This document shows, in pieces, positions 1 through 9,620 of a stretch of DNA of 64,000 bases. The notes beneath the pieces were generated by a model. That model saw only the letters and a program-made list of their open reading frames with translations. It had not been told where the DNA came from and did no database searches. The translations under genes and the position numbers were made by a program. Each line of letters begins with the position of its first letter. Position 1 is the first letter of the stretch. This DNA comes from Lichenicola cladoniae (lineage in GTDB: Bacteria; Pseudomonadota; Alphaproteobacteria; Acetobacterales; Acetobacteraceae): assembly GCF_013201075.1 (NCBI RefSeq), contig NZ_CP053708.1, forward strand, positions 2,299,501 to 2,363,500, read 5' to 3'.

Positions 1-1212
1 CGACATGAACTGCTGGATGAAGCTCTCGTCGCGATATTCCGCCCATGCGTGCTTCAATGTGCCGAGCGCATCGCCATTGCCGGCGATATCGGGAAACCAG
101 GCACGATCCTCTTCCGTCGGCGCTTCGCAGGTGCGCGCGATGTCAGTCATCATCGCATAGCCGAGCGCATAGGGATTGAAGTTGGGACCGCCGCCGGTGT
201 CGAAGCCGGGCTGGCTGATCACGTTGGTGGTGGAATGGATGGTTTCCATGAACGCAGCGTCGTCGATCCGGCCCTGCTCGTGCAGGCGCGACATGATGCG
301 GTAATGCACCCAGGTGGCACATCCCTCGTTCATCATCTTGGCTTGCGGCTGCGGATAGAAATACTGCGCGATCAGCCGGACGATCCGGATGATTTCCCGC
401 TCCCAGGGTGCCAGCCGCTGACCGTTCTTCTCGATGAAATAAAGCAGGTTTTCCTCAGGCAGGCCGAGCCGCCGCCTCCGTTCGGCTGCATTGTCGAGAC
501 CCTTTTCCGCCTTAGATCCGGGCACTGTTCGCCACAGATCGTTGAACACACGGTCCTCGTGCTCGCGCCGCTCGCGATCGCGCTGTTGCTCGCCCTTGAG
601 GTCCATCGGCCTCGCGCCGCTGTGACGGTGCACGCCCTGGTTCTGCAGCGCATGTGCGGCGTCGAGAATGCGCTCGACCGCGCGAACACCGTGACGTTCC
701 TCACAACGCGCGATATAGCCGCGGGCGAACTCGAGATAGTCGAGGATGCCGGACGGCTCGGTCCACTCCCTGAACAGGCGGTTGTTCTTGAAGAAATGGT
801 TGTGCCCGAATGCTGCGTGCGCAATCACCAGGGCCTGCATCGTGGCGCTGTTTTCCTCCATCAGGTAGCTGATGCAGGGATCGGAGTTGATCACCACCTC
901 GTAGGCTAACCCCATCAGGCCGCGCTTGTAGGCGTTCTCGTGTCCGACGAAGCGCTTGCCGAACGACCAGTGCTTATAGATCAGCGGCATGCCGTGCGAC
1001 GTATAGACGTCCAGCATCTGCTCGGAGGTAATGACCTCGATGCGGTTGGCATAAACATCGAGCTCGAGTTCATCGATGGCGATCCGTTCGATTGCATCGT
1101 AGGAGTTGCGCAGCGTGTCGAAGTTCCAGTCCGAGCCGCTATAGAGCAGTCCCGGGGACGAGCCCCCTCGCCTGCCCGACTGCCCGGTCTCGATCACATC
1201 CAGAGGGCTCAT
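1..1212 (-). CDS. spoVR: SpoVR family protein (3' end cut by the window edge)
   Basis: This is the N-terminal 404 residues of a SpoVR/YcgB-type protein; the C-terminus lies outside the window. The translation begins MSPLDVIETG at an ATG whose first base is 1212. It carries blocks typical of the family, including LYSGSDWNFD near the start, MPLIYKHWSFGK, INSDPCISYLMEEN, FGHNHFFKNN and, near the cut end, NPYAIGYAM. The molecular role of SpoVR is poorly known; in proteobacteria it is expressed in stationary phase or nutrient stress together with PrkA and a DUF444 protein. Here it follows the DUF444 gene by 22 bases on the same strand, so the three are probably one transcript. Confidence 0.93.
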   Translation of the reverse strand, partial: MSPLDVIETGQSGRRGGSSPGLLYSGSDWNFDTLRNSYDAIERIAIDELELDVYANRIEVITSEQMLDVYTSHGMPLIYKHWSFGKRFVGHENAYKRGLMGLAYEVVINSDPCISYLMEENSATMQALVIAHAAFGHNHFFKNNRLFREWTEPSGILDYLEFARGYIARCEERHGVRAVERILDAAHALQNQGVHRHSGARPMDLKGEQQRDRERREHEDRVFNDLWRTVPGSKAEKGLDNAAERRRRLGLPEENLLYFIEKNGQRLAPWEREIIRIVRLIAQYFYPQPQAKMMNEGCATWVHYRIMSRLHEQGRIDDAAFMETIHSTTNVISQPGFDTGGGPNFNPYALGYAMMTDIARTCEAPTEEDRAWFPDIAGNGDALGTLKHAWAEYRDESFIQQFMS

Positions 1213-1234
1213 CCTAGGCTGCTCCTGCTCTGGT

Positions 1235-2536
1235 TCATGCGGTTTCCGGACGTCGCGCGAACAGGTCGCGAAACACCGGGAAGATGTCCCGTTTCTCGGA
1301 GACCTGCCGCATCGTCAGCCGATCGTTGGTCTCCGCCACGGCCTTGTAGCCACGCCACAGATCGGTCTCGCCGCGTATGACCGCACCGGAGCCGACAATC
1401 TCGATGTAGGCGTAATACTGCACCAAGGGCAGGATCTGTTCGCGCAGCAGCACGCAGGATCTCGGCGTATCCACGTTCGAATTGTCGCCGTCCGAGGCCT
1501 GCGCCACGTAGATGTTCCAGGTGTCGGCCGGATGGCGCGCCTTCTGCACCCGGAGCATCTCCACCAAAGCGGACGACACGATGGTACCGCCGGTGCGCGG
1601 ATCGTGAAAGAACGTGTCCTCGTCGACTTCCTCGGCCACTTCGGCATGCCGGATGAACACGAGGTCGACGCGCTTGTAGCGCCGTTCGAGAAACACATGC
1701 AGCAGCAGGAAGAACTGCTTGGCCAAGTCCTTCATGCGCTCGGTCATCGAGCCGGATACGTCCATCAGGCAGAACATGACCGCACGGGTCGAGGGCGTCG
1801 GCGTCGTGGTGAAGCGCCGGTAGCGGAGATCGACCGGATCGATCCATGGCACGCGGTTCATCCGCCGGAGCGACACCTGCAGCTCCAGCTTCAGCTCCGC
1901 CAGGGCGTCGAGGTCGGAAGGCTCGAGAGGCTCGCGCTCCTCGAGTTCGCTTATGAGCGCTTCAAGCTCCAGCACCCGCTCGGTCTTAGGGCGCCGCAGG
2001 CCGATGCGGCGTGCCATCGAATGGCGCATCGTCCGGCCAAGATCCAGTTGCGACGGAGATCCGTCGTTGCTCAACCCGGACCGGGTGATGCTGGTGGTGT
2101 CGGTGGTGGCGATCTGGCGCTTCACCAGGTCCGGAAGCTCGAGGTCGTCGAAGAACACGTCCAGGAACTCGTCACGGCTCAGAACGAACCGGAAGCTGTC
2201 CTCGCCGCCGCCTTCCTCGCCGCCCTCACCCGGCCCGCCGCCGCCACGGCCGGCACCGCCTGGCGGCCGTTGCAGACGGTCACCGGGCGAGAACACCTTG
2301 TTCCCGGACAGCACGATGCTGCGCGCACCGCTGGAAAAGACCCGGTGCAGGCTAGGTTCATGCAAGGCGTCCGAGGGGATCGAGATGGCGCCTCCCTTCC
2401 CGACCTCCCGAAGCTTGCCCGAGGCTACCGCATCGCGTGCGGCACGCTGCACGGCATCACGAGCCCTGATGAGCACGCGTTGCCGGTTTTCGAGGTTCTT
2501 CCCATGCGGGTTGGGACGCCGGTCAATGATATCCAC
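1235..2536 (-). CDS. yeaH: DUF444 (YeaH/YhbH) family protein
   Basis: This is a 433-residue DUF444 protein. It has a basic N-terminus (NPHGKNLENRQR near residues 9-20), a Gly-rich linker at about 92-112, and a C-terminal von Willebrand A-like fold with a MIDAS-like DVSGSM motif at 259-264. The family is genetically tied to the PrkA kinase and SpoVR and is thought to be their partner, possibly a PrkA substrate or adaptor, in starvation responses; that link is family knowledge. The gene starts 21 bases after prkA ends and spoVR follows 22 bases later, so an operon is very likely. Confidence 0.93.
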   Translation of the reverse strand: MDIIDRRPNPHGKNLENRQRVLIRARDAVQRAARDAVASGKLREVGKGGAISIPSDALHEPSLHRVFSSGARSIVLSGNKVFSPGDRLQRPPGGAGRGGGGPGEGGEEGGGEDSFRFVLSRDEFLDVFFDDLELPDLVKRQIATTDTTSITRSGLSNDGSPSQLDLGRTMRHSMARRIGLRRPKTERVLELEALISELEEREPLEPSDLDALAELKLELQVSLRRMNRVPWIDPVDLRYRRFTTTPTPSTRAVMFCLMDVSGSMTERMKDLAKQFFLLLHVFLERRYKRVDLVFIRHAEVAEEVDEDTFFHDPRTGGTIVSSALVEMLRVQKARHPADTWNIYVAQASDGDNSNVDTPRSCVLLREQILPLVQYYAYIEIVGSGAVIRGETDLWRGYKAVAETNDRLTMRQVSEKRDIFPVFRDLFARRPETA

Positions 2537-2557
2537 GCGGTTCAGGCCATCCGATCT

Positions 2558-4504
2558 TCAGGCTGACTGCTTGACGCGCATGTACCACTCCACGAGGCGG
2601 CGAACCTGCCGCTCGGTGTAGCCGCGCGCTACCATGCGCTCGACGAACTGGCCATGCTTGCTCTCGGTATCGCCATCCTTCTTGGACCCGAAACTGATCA
2701 CCGGGAGCAGGTCCTCGACCTGGCTGAACATCCTCTTTTCGATAACGTCGCGAATTTTCTCGTACGAGGTCCACGATGGATTGAGCCCGCCTTTCTGGGC
2801 ACGCGACCGCAGGGAGAATTTCACCACCTCGTTACGGAAATCCTTCGGGTTGGCAATCCCGGCCGGCTTCTCGATCTTCGTGAGTTCGGCGTTGAGCAGG
2901 TCGCGGCTCAGCATCTGCCCTGTGTCCGGGTCTTTGAAGTCCTGGTCCTCGATCCAGGCATCGGCGTAGTCGAGATAACGGTCGAACAGGTTCTGCCCGT
3001 AATCGTGGTAGCTCTCAAGGTAGGCCTTCTGGATCTCGTTGCCGACGAACTCGGCGTAGCGGCCGGCAAGTTCGGATTTCAGGGCCGCAAGATACGATGC
3101 CTCGATTTCCGCGGGAAACTGCTCGCGCTTGATTGCCTGCTCCAGCACATACATCAGATGCACCGGATCGGCGGCGATCTCGGTCGGATCGTGGTTGAAG
3201 GTCGCCGACAGAACCTTGAACGCGAACCGGGTGGAGATCCCGTCCATGCCCTCGTCGACGCCGGCGGCATCGCGATATTCCTGCATGGTCTTCGCTTTCG
3301 GATCGGTCTCGCGAATATTCTCGCCGTCGTAGATGCGCATCTTCGCATATTGCGATGAGTTCGGATGAAGCTTGAGGCGTGACAGCACGGCGAACTTGGC
3401 CAGCATCTCGAACGTGTTCGGGGCGCACGGCGCATCGCCGAGTGCCGAGCCGCTGATCAGTTTTTCATAGATGCGGGCTTCTTCCATTGCGCGCAGGCAA
3501 TAGGGCACCTTGATCACGCAGACGCGGTCGAGGAAGGCCTCGTTGGTCCGGTTATTCCGGAAGGTCTGCCACTCCGCCTCGTTCGAATGCGCCAGGATCA
3601 TGCCGGTGAAGGGGATCGAGCCGATATTCTCGGTGCCGACATAGTTGCCCTCCTGCGTCGCGGTGAGCAGCGGATGCAGCATCTTGATCGGCGCCTTGAA
3701 CATCTCGACGAACTCGAGAATGCCCTGGTTGGCCCGGTTGAGGCCGCCCGAGAAACCGTACGCGTCCGGGTCGTTCTGGCTGTGGCTTTCGAGTTGCCGG
3801 ATATCGACCTTGCCGACGAGAGCTGAAACATCCTGGTTGTTGTCGTCGCCGGGCTCGGTCTTGGCGATCGCGATCTGGCGCAGCTTCGATGGATGCAGCT
3901 TCACCACCCGGAAGCGGGAAATGTCGCCGTCGAACTCTTCGAGCCGCTTCAACGCCCACGGGCTCGCAATGCCGGTCAGCACGCGCTTGGGGATGCCGTA
4001 GCGTTGCAGCAGGCTCGGCCCCATGCGGTCGACATCGAACAGCCCCAGCGGACTCTCGAACACCGGGCTGAGTTGCTTGCCCGCCTTCAGCACAAAGATC
4101 GGCTCCCGTTCCATCAACGATTTCAGCCGTTCACCGAGTGACGATTTTCCGCCGCCGACCGGGCCGAGCAGATAAAGGATCTGCTTGCGCTCCTCGAGTC
4201 CCTGCGCTGCATGCCTGAAAAATCCGACGATGCGCTCGACGGTTTCTTCCATGCCGTGGAAATCCGAGAATGCGGGATAGGTCCTGATCGTGCGGTTCAT
4301 GAACACCCGGGCTAGCCGCGCGTCCTTCGAGGTGTCGATCGTTTCCGGTTCACCGATGGTCTTGAGCATCCGTTCGGCTGCTGTCGCATAGCAGGACGGG
4401 TCGCTCAGGCAGAGTTCGAGATATTCGCCGAGGCTCATCTCGGTTTCACGACGTTCGTCGCGCATCGTTGTCGCCAGGGTGAAGACGTCGTCGAGCGGTG
4501 CCAT
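2558..4504 (-). CDS. prkA: PrkA family serine protein kinase
   Basis: This is a 648-residue PrkA (YeaG-type) protein: an AAA+ ATPase-like N-terminal domain joined to a PrkA C-terminal kinase-like domain. Walker A GPVGGGKSS lies at residues 104-112, and family blocks such as FTGMILAHSNEAEW and IKVPYCLRAMEEARIYEKL are present. The ATG at 4504 is chosen because GAGG sits about 10 bases upstream and the resulting length matches the family (about 640 residues); an in-frame start 15 codons upstream is less likely. It heads the prkA-DUF444-spoVR cluster. The family acts in adaptation to nutrient and stationary-phase stress. Confidence 0.95.
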   Translation of the reverse strand: MAPLDDVFTLATTMRDERRETEMSLGEYLELCLSDPSCYATAAERMLKTIGEPETIDTSKDARLARVFMNRTIRTYPAFSDFHGMEETVERIVGFFRHAAQGLEERKQILYLLGPVGGGKSSLGERLKSLMEREPIFVLKAGKQLSPVFESPLGLFDVDRMGPSLLQRYGIPKRVLTGIASPWALKRLEEFDGDISRFRVVKLHPSKLRQIAIAKTEPGDDNNQDVSALVGKVDIRQLESHSQNDPDAYGFSGGLNRANQGILEFVEMFKAPIKMLHPLLTATQEGNYVGTENIGSIPFTGMILAHSNEAEWQTFRNNRTNEAFLDRVCVIKVPYCLRAMEEARIYEKLISGSALGDAPCAPNTFEMLAKFAVLSRLKLHPNSSQYAKMRIYDGENIRETDPKAKTMQEYRDAAGVDEGMDGISTRFAFKVLSATFNHDPTEIAADPVHLMYVLEQAIKREQFPAEIEASYLAALKSELAGRYAEFVGNEIQKAYLESYHDYGQNLFDRYLDYADAWIEDQDFKDPDTGQMLSRDLLNAELTKIEKPAGIANPKDFRNEVVKFSLRSRAQKGGLNPSWTSYEKIRDVIEKRMFSQVEDLLPVISFGSKKDGDTESKHGQFVERMVARGYTERQVRRLVEWYMRVKQSA

Positions 4505-4851
4505 GGCGATAATCCCTCGGGTAAGCGTGGGTCTGGTCAGTCCGATCACGAAGCGGCGTCAAAAACGGGTTTTGCTGACGACTGCCGGCTTTCGATCAGG
4601 TTCCTCCCTGTTCTAGACCTCGGCGGATGAGGAGCTGGGGCGCCAGCTTCTTCCGTCCAGGGCCTGTTGGTTTGGTATCTTGGCATTCCGGCGAACGGAT
4701 GTGCCGCCGTCCTGATGGAAGGCTATCGCTGCGCAAGCGCGCGATTCAACTAAAATTGCAGAAGTGTTGCGCACAACCTCTGGAAGTGAACCCTTTGGAC
4801 ACACCACCATGCCATGCCGAAAGCGGCATCTCCGGCCTCGCCGGCGAACGG
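4505..4851. other. Intergenic region upstream of prkA
   Basis: This 347-base stretch lies between the start of prkA and the stop of the MBL hydrolase gene, both on the minus strand. It must hold the prkA operon promoter and the end of the preceding transcript. I see no convincing gene, no sigma-54 box and no clean terminator. A GGAAC-containing segment is present, but no CGTT box lies at the spacing expected of an EcfG promoter. Confidence 0.5.
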
Positions 4852-5637
4852 CTAGAGGGTCAGGATCAGTCCGTCGTGAGCGGCTTCGATGCCGGGCGGC
4901 AGGCTGTCACGCATCCATGCCCAGTCCATGTCGGTGCCCATGTGCGTCAGCACCGTCCGCTTGATCCCGAGCTCCTGCGACCAGAGCCTGACCAGGTCGA
5001 GGCTGGCATGGGCGGGATGCGGAGCGCGCTGGAAGCAGTCGACGATCCAGGTCCGGCTGCCGGCGATTACCCGCTTCGCGGCATCGTCCAGCGCCACGAC
5101 GTCGGTCGAGTAGGTGAAGTCGCCGACTCGGAAGCCGAGAGTGGTCCCGCTTCCGTGCACCTGCTCGAACAGGTCCAGCCGCAATCCCTCGATCTCCACC
5201 GCCTGACCGGCGACGATGACGCGCGGAAGCAGGACCGGCCGATAGAAGCTTGGCGGCGTCCAGGGCCTGAAGGCATAGGCGAAGCGGTCGGAGATCTCGG
5301 CGAGCACCGGGGCGGTGCCGAACACCTGCAAAGGGCGGCCCAGGTTCCGGTTCAGGCTGCGGACGTCGTCCAGTCCGGCGACGTGATCCGCATGCGCGTG
5401 CGTATAGAAGATCGCCTCGACCCGTCCGATGCCGTTCGCCAGCAGCTGGTTCCGGAGGTCGGGGGACGTGTCGACCAGCACACGCCGCCCGTCATCGCCC
5501 TCGACGACGATCGAGGACCGGCTGCGACGGTTCCGCGATTCCAGGGGGTCGCACACGCCCCAGTCGCCGCGCCCATCCTCGCCGCCGATCATCGGCACGG
5601 CGGCAGAGCCACCGCATCCGAGCACCACCACGCGCAC
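4852..5637 (-). CDS. MBL-fold metallo-hydrolase (PhnP-like)
   Basis: This is a 261-residue metallo-beta-lactamase-fold hydrolase. The glycine-rich N-terminus VLGCGGSAAVP and the metal motif HAHADH (80-85) are typical of the PhnP / RNase Z-like branch, and THMGTDMDW near the C-terminus supplies another conserved histidine. The substrate is unknown; relatives are cyclic-phosphate phosphodiesterases. A GTG start at 5637 is chosen because it lies just after the tatD stop (5642-5640) and precedes the conserved RVVVLGCGG strand. It is last in a tight metG-tatD-MBL run, an arrangement common in Alphaproteobacteria. Confidence 0.88.
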   Translation of the reverse strand: MRVVVLGCGGSAAVPMIGGEDGRGDWGVCDPLESRNRRSRSSIVVEGDDGRRVLVDTSPDLRNQLLANGIGRVEAIFYTHAHADHVAGLDDVRSLNRNLGRPLQVFGTAPVLAEISDRFAYAFRPWTPPSFYRPVLLPRVIVAGQAVEIEGLRLDLFEQVHGSGTTLGFRVGDFTYSTDVVALDDAAKRVIAGSRTWIVDCFQRAPHPAHASLDLVRLWSQELGIKRTVLTHMGTDMDWAWMRDSLPPGIEAAHDGLILTL

Positions 5638-5639
5638 GA

Positions 5640-6425
5640 CTAGGTTGCCCGGCTGAACAGGCGGCGGAAATTGGCGGTGGTCAGCGCCGCGACGTCTGCC
5701 TCGCTGACGCCGCGCTCCGTGGCCAGCATCGATGCCGTGTGGGCGACGAAGGATGGCTCGTTGCGCTTGCCGCGCCGTGGCACCGGGGCCAGGAACGGCG
5801 CATCGGTCTCGACCAGCAACCGGTCGGCCGGAATCGTGCGGGCGATCACTCGCAGCGCTACGGATTTCGGGAAGGTCAGGATACCCGAGAAGCTGATGAA
5901 GCCGCCCAATGCGATGGCTGCCTCCGCCAAAGCCGCGCCCGAACTGAAGCAATGCAGCACGAACCGGAACGGGCCGCCCGAGGCATGTTCCTCGCGCAGG
6001 ATGGCGGCGACATCCTCGTCCGCATCACGCGCATGAATGACCAGCGGCAGGTCGGCGAGCCGTGCGGCCCGCAGATGCACACGGAAGCTCTCCTGCTGGA
6101 GTGGGCGAACTTCGGGGCCGCCATGGAAGTAGTCGAGGCCGGTCTCGCCGATGCCGACCACCTCGGGCGCCGCGGCCATCGATGCCAGATCATCCGCCGA
6201 CGGAAGAATTTCCTCCGATACATGGTCCGGATGGGTGCCGATGGTACACCAGACGGCAAGGTCCGGACGCGCATGCCGCGCCAGGCCCCGGTTGACCGGT
6301 GCTGCCGACAACCGGGTGCCGATAGTCACCAATCCGGAGAGGCCCGCCGACCGGGCGCGGTCCAGCAGGCCGGGAAGCTCCTCATCGGTGAAATGATCGA
6401 GGTGGCAGTGGCTGTCGATGAGCAT
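5640..6425 (-). CDS. tatD: TatD family metal-dependent hydrolase
   Basis: This 261-residue protein belongs to the TatD metallo-dependent hydrolase family (TIM barrel, 3'-5' exonuclease/DNase activity). Diagnostic features are the N-terminal metal motif DSHCHLD with HxH at residues 6 and 8, GIGETGLDYF, LVIHARDADED, VLHCFSSG and VETDAPFLAP. The start at 6425 places MLIDSHCHLD at the N-terminus, as in homologues. It lies 10 bases downstream of metG and is followed by the MBL hydrolase, so it is likely co-transcribed with both. Confidence 0.94.
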   Translation of the reverse strand: MLIDSHCHLDHFTDEELPGLLDRARSAGLSGLVTIGTRLSAAPVNRGLARHARPDLAVWCTIGTHPDHVSEEILPSADDLASMAAAPEVVGIGETGLDYFHGGPEVRPLQQESFRVHLRAARLADLPLVIHARDADEDVAAILREEHASGGPFRFVLHCFSSGAALAEAAIALGGFISFSGILTFPKSVALRVIARTIPADRLLVETDAPFLAPVPRRGKRNEPSFVAHTASMLATERGVSEADVAALTTANFRRLFSRAT

Positions 6426-6435
6426 CTTCGGTTCC

Positions 6436-7983
6436 TCAGGCGACGGCCGGAACCACGGGCTCGACATGACGTGGAAAGATCCCCTGCGGGGCCGGCAGCT
6501 GCAACCCGGCCGGCAGCGGCGCATCCAGGGCAAGCAGCATCCGTTCCCCCGGCGCCACCCCGAGCTGGTCGAGCAGCCGGCCCATGCTGTCCGGCATGAA
6601 CGGCTGCAGCACGGTGCCGACCTGGCGCAGCACGTCCACCAGCACGCGCAGCACCGAGCCCATCCGGGCCATGTCGGTTTTCTTGAGCGCCCACGGCGCC
6701 TGCCGGTCGATATAGCCATTGGAGGCGCGGACCACCTTCCAGACTTCCTCGAGCGCCTCGTGCAGCGCCTGGCGGTCGATCAGCACACGGACCACCCGGC
6801 GCAGCGCCTCGGCCTGGTTGAGCAGGACCGTGTCGTCGTCGGTGACCGATCCGCGATGCGGCAGCCTGCCGTCGCAGTTGCGGGCGATCTGCGACAGGGT
6901 GCGCTGCGCCAGATTGCCGAGGTCGTTGGCGAGTTCGACGTTGAGGCGCGAGATCAGGGCGCGGCGGCTGAAATCGCCGTCACCACCGAACGGCACCTCA
7001 CGCAGCAGGAAATAGCGGACCGCATCGACGCCGAACTCGTCCGCCAGCGCCCGCGGGTCCACCACGTTACCGATCGACTTGCTCATCTTCTCGCCGTCGA
7101 TGGTCCACCAGCCATGCGAATAGATCCGCTTCGGCAGCGGCAACTCGGCGGCCATCAGGAAGGCCGGCCAGAACACCGCGTGGAACCGCACGATCTCCTT
7201 GCCGACCAGGTGCAGGTCGGCGGGCCAGAAGCGCCAGAGCGGGTTGCTCTCGTCCGGATAGCCGAGTGCGGTGATGTAGTTCACCAGCGCATCCCACCAG
7301 ACATACATGACGTGGGCCGGGTCATTCGGAACCGGCACGCCCCAGCGGAAACTGGTGCGGCTGATCGACAGGTCCTTCAGTCCCTGGCGCACGAAGCTGA
7401 TCACCTCGTTGCGCCGCGCCTGCGGGCCGATGAAGTCAGGATGAGCATCGTAGAACGCCAGAAGGCGGTCCTGCCAATCCGAGAGGCGGAAGAAGTAGGA
7501 CGGCTCCGTCACCCACTCGACCGGCGCGCCGGTCGGCGCCACGCGAACGCCGTCGGCACGCAGGACCAGCTCGTCCTCGCCATAGAAGCTCTCGTCCCTG
7601 GTGGCGTACCAGCCCTCGTAGGCGCCGAGATAAATGTGGCCGGCATCCTGCAGCCGGCGCCACAGCGCCGCACAGGCATCGAGATGACGTGGCTCGGTGG
7701 TGCGGATGAAGTCATCGAACGAGATGTTCATCGCCCGCGCCATGTCGCGGAAGTCCGCGGAGACCCGGTCGGTGAACTCCTGCGGCGCCACGCCGGCGGC
7801 AAGCGCCGCCTGCTCGACCTTCTGGCCGTGCTCATCGGTGCCGGTCAGGAAGAACACCTCATGCCCGTCGAGGCGCTTCCAGCGCGCCATGACGTCGGCC
7901 GCGATCGAGGTGTAGGCGTGCCCGATATGCGGCGCGCCGTTCACGTAATAGATCGGTGTCGTGATGGTATAGCGCTTGGTCAT
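6436..7983 (-). CDS. metG: Methionine--tRNA ligase
   Basis: This 515-residue class I aminoacyl-tRNA synthetase charges tRNA-Met in the cytoplasm. The HIGH signature appears as HIGH at 19-22 and the KMSKS loop at 299-303 (GEKMSKSIGN). The connective region around residues 120-165 shows no paired CxxC knuckles, so it belongs to the shorter form without the zinc cysteines. The C-terminal dimerisation/tRNA-binding extension found in some homologues is absent at this length. It follows holB by 9 bases and precedes tatD. Confidence 0.97.
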   Translation of the reverse strand: MTKRYTITTPIYYVNGAPHIGHAYTSIAADVMARWKRLDGHEVFFLTGTDEHGQKVEQAALAAGVAPQEFTDRVSADFRDMARAMNISFDDFIRTTEPRHLDACAALWRRLQDAGHIYLGAYEGWYATRDESFYGEDELVLRADGVRVAPTGAPVEWVTEPSYFFRLSDWQDRLLAFYDAHPDFIGPQARRNEVISFVRQGLKDLSISRTSFRWGVPVPNDPAHVMYVWWDALVNYITALGYPDESNPLWRFWPADLHLVGKEIVRFHAVFWPAFLMAAELPLPKRIYSHGWWTIDGEKMSKSIGNVVDPRALADEFGVDAVRYFLLREVPFGGDGDFSRRALISRLNVELANDLGNLAQRTLSQIARNCDGRLPHRGSVTDDDTVLLNQAEALRRVVRVLIDRQALHEALEEVWKVVRASNGYIDRQAPWALKKTDMARMGSVLRVLVDVLRQVGTVLQPFMPDSMGRLLDQLGVAPGERMLLALDAPLPAGLQLPAPQGIFPRHVEPVVPAVA

Positions 7984-7992
7984 CGTCCACCG

Positions 7993-8994
7993 TTACGAAA
8001 GGCTGCGCAGCAGGTCCAGGCTCGACAGCAGCGCCTGCCGCTTGTCCAGGTTGAACCGTTCGGTCTCGTCCTGCACGTGACGGATCTGCTGCCAGACCGA
8101 GATGTCGTTGTCGGACGCCCGGTCGGAGGCGGCGTTTCCACGCGCCGCATCGCGGACCTCCCTTGATATGGCATCGCCGAGCAGCGTGAGAAAGGTCGCG
8201 AAACCACCTTCCTGCCGGTTGACGGCATCGACCATCTGGTATGCGCGGCTGCCGGACGTGCGCGAGGCAAGCGCCTCGCGGACCAGTTCGTCGAGTGCGA
8301 TCCCGCCCTCACTGGCCAGCACCAGGGCCTGGCCCGGCGATCCGTGCGCCAGCGATGCCAGCACCTCGCGGTCGGCGTGCTCGCGATCGGGGAGCGTGCG
8401 CCCGAGCACCTTCATCATGCTTGCATCGTCGAGCACGTCCAGGCGCAGCGCGCGGCATCGGCTCCGGATGGTCGGCAGCAACCGGCCCGGCGACGCGCAG
8501 ACAAGCAATAATACGGTGTGCGGCGGCGGCTCCTCGAGCAGCTTGAGCAGCGCGTTGGAGGCATTGCGATTGAGGAACTCGACCCCGTCGATAATCACCA
8601 CGCGCCAGCCGCCTTCGGCCGCAGTGCGGCGCAGCAGGTCGCCGATCGGGCGGACGTCCTCGACGACGATCTCGCCGCGGAACCGCTGCTTTTTTTCGTC
8701 GAAGCTGCGTGCCACGGTGATCAGGTCGGAATGGCTGCCCGCGGCGACGCGGCGGAACACCCGATCGGCCCTGTCCACGAACAGGTCGTCGCCGGCTCGC
8801 CGCTCCGGTCCGGACAGGAGCCAGCGCGCGAACCGGAAGGCCAGCGTCGCCTTGCCGATCCCGACCGGGCCGGTGATCAGCCAGGCATGATGCAGCCGTC
8901 CAGTCCGCGCCGCCGACATCAGCGTGCGTTCGGCCGTCTCGTGGCCGATCAACCAGTCCTGCTCCCTGGGGGGCAACAGGGTTAGTGCGGTCAT
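7993..8994 (-). CDS. holB: DNA polymerase III subunit delta'
   Basis: This 333-residue AAA+ protein of the clamp-loader family has a P-loop GPVGIGKAT at residues 42-50, a sensor-like block ALLKLLEEPPPHT and the SRC motif in TIRSRCRAL. It would be the delta' subunit that helps load the beta sliding clamp. Its ATG overlaps the tmk stop by 4 bases (8991-8994), showing translational coupling. The tmk-holB-metG-tatD order is a widely conserved bacterial cluster, which supports the assignment. Confidence 0.94.
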   Translation of the reverse strand: MTALTLLPPREQDWLIGHETAERTLMSAARTGRLHHAWLITGPVGIGKATLAFRFARWLLSGPERRAGDDLFVDRADRVFRRVAAGSHSDLITVARSFDEKKQRFRGEIVVEDVRPIGDLLRRTAAEGGWRVVIIDGVEFLNRNASNALLKLLEEPPPHTVLLLVCASPGRLLPTIRSRCRALRLDVLDDASMMKVLGRTLPDREHADREVLASLAHGSPGQALVLASEGGIALDELVREALASRTSGSRAYQMVDAVNRQEGGFATFLTLLGDAISREVRDAARGNAASDRASDNDISVWQQIRHVQDETERFNLDKRQALLSSLDLLRSLS

Positions 8995-9620
8995 GCCGGA
9001 AGACGCTGCTCGACCTCGTGCAACATGACCTCGTGGACCTGCTGCGTGCTGCCGGTCGCCGGAATCGTAACCACCCGGGTTCCTGCCTGCCGAGCGATCT
9101 CGTGGAAGCCGCCCGCCACGCGCTGGTGAAACGCTTCATCCAGCCGCTCGTAACGGTCGCTCCGCGTGCCGCGCTGCCGCAGTCGGGCCAGCGCCAGGTC
9201 GCGCGGGAGATCGAGCAGGAGCGTGAGATCCGGCGCCAGCCCGACCAGCCCGATCAGCCGGTCGATAAAGCTGAGGCACCCCGGATCGCCCTGGCCGAGG
9301 CCATAGCCCTGGTAGGCAAGCGTAGAGTCGTAAAAGCGGTCGCAGACGACGACCATGCCGGCATCGAGCGCGGGCCTGATGGTGTTTTCGACATGGTCGA
9401 GCCTCGACGCGAAGTGGACCATCACCTCCGCCCGCAGGCCAAGCGCATGGTTGCCCTCGAGCAGGAGCGTCCGCAGGGTTTCTGCGCCCGGCGATCCACC
9501 GGGCTCTCGGGTACGCAACACCTTGCGGCCGCGCGCCAGCAACGCCTCCGCCAGGAGCACGGCCTGGGTCGATTTGCCTGCGCCCTCGCCGCCCTCGAGC
9601 GTAATGAACAGGCCGCTCAA
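8991..9620 (-). CDS. tmk: Thymidylate kinase
   Basis: This 209-residue dTMP kinase makes dTDP for DNA synthesis. The P-loop GGEGAGKST lies at residues 10-18, followed by TREPGG (dTMP site), the DR motif in VVCDRFYDS and the LID segment RGTRSDRYER. A TTG start at 9620 is chosen because it overlaps the preceding carboxypeptidase stop as TTGA and places the P-loop at its usual distance from the N-terminus; no ATG fits. Its stop overlaps the holB ATG. Confidence 0.94.
   Translation of the reverse strand: MSGLFITLEGGEGAGKSTQAVLLAEALLARGRKVLRTREPGGSPGAETLRTLLLEGNHALGLRAEVMVHFASRLDHVENTIRPALDAGMVVVCDRFYDSTLAYQGYGLGQGDPGCLSFIDRLIGLVGLAPDLTLLLDLPRDLALARLRQRGTRSDRYERLDEAFHQRVAGGFHEIARQAGTRVVTIPATGSTQQVHEVMLHEVEQRLPA

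Noticed and set aside
4505-4620. EcfG-type promoter for prkA
   Set aside because: GGAAC is present, but no CGTT lies at a 16-17-base distance.
6418-8166. 582-codon open frame antisense to metG
   Set aside because: It is a shadow of the clear methionyl-tRNA synthetase gene; the translation has no family features.
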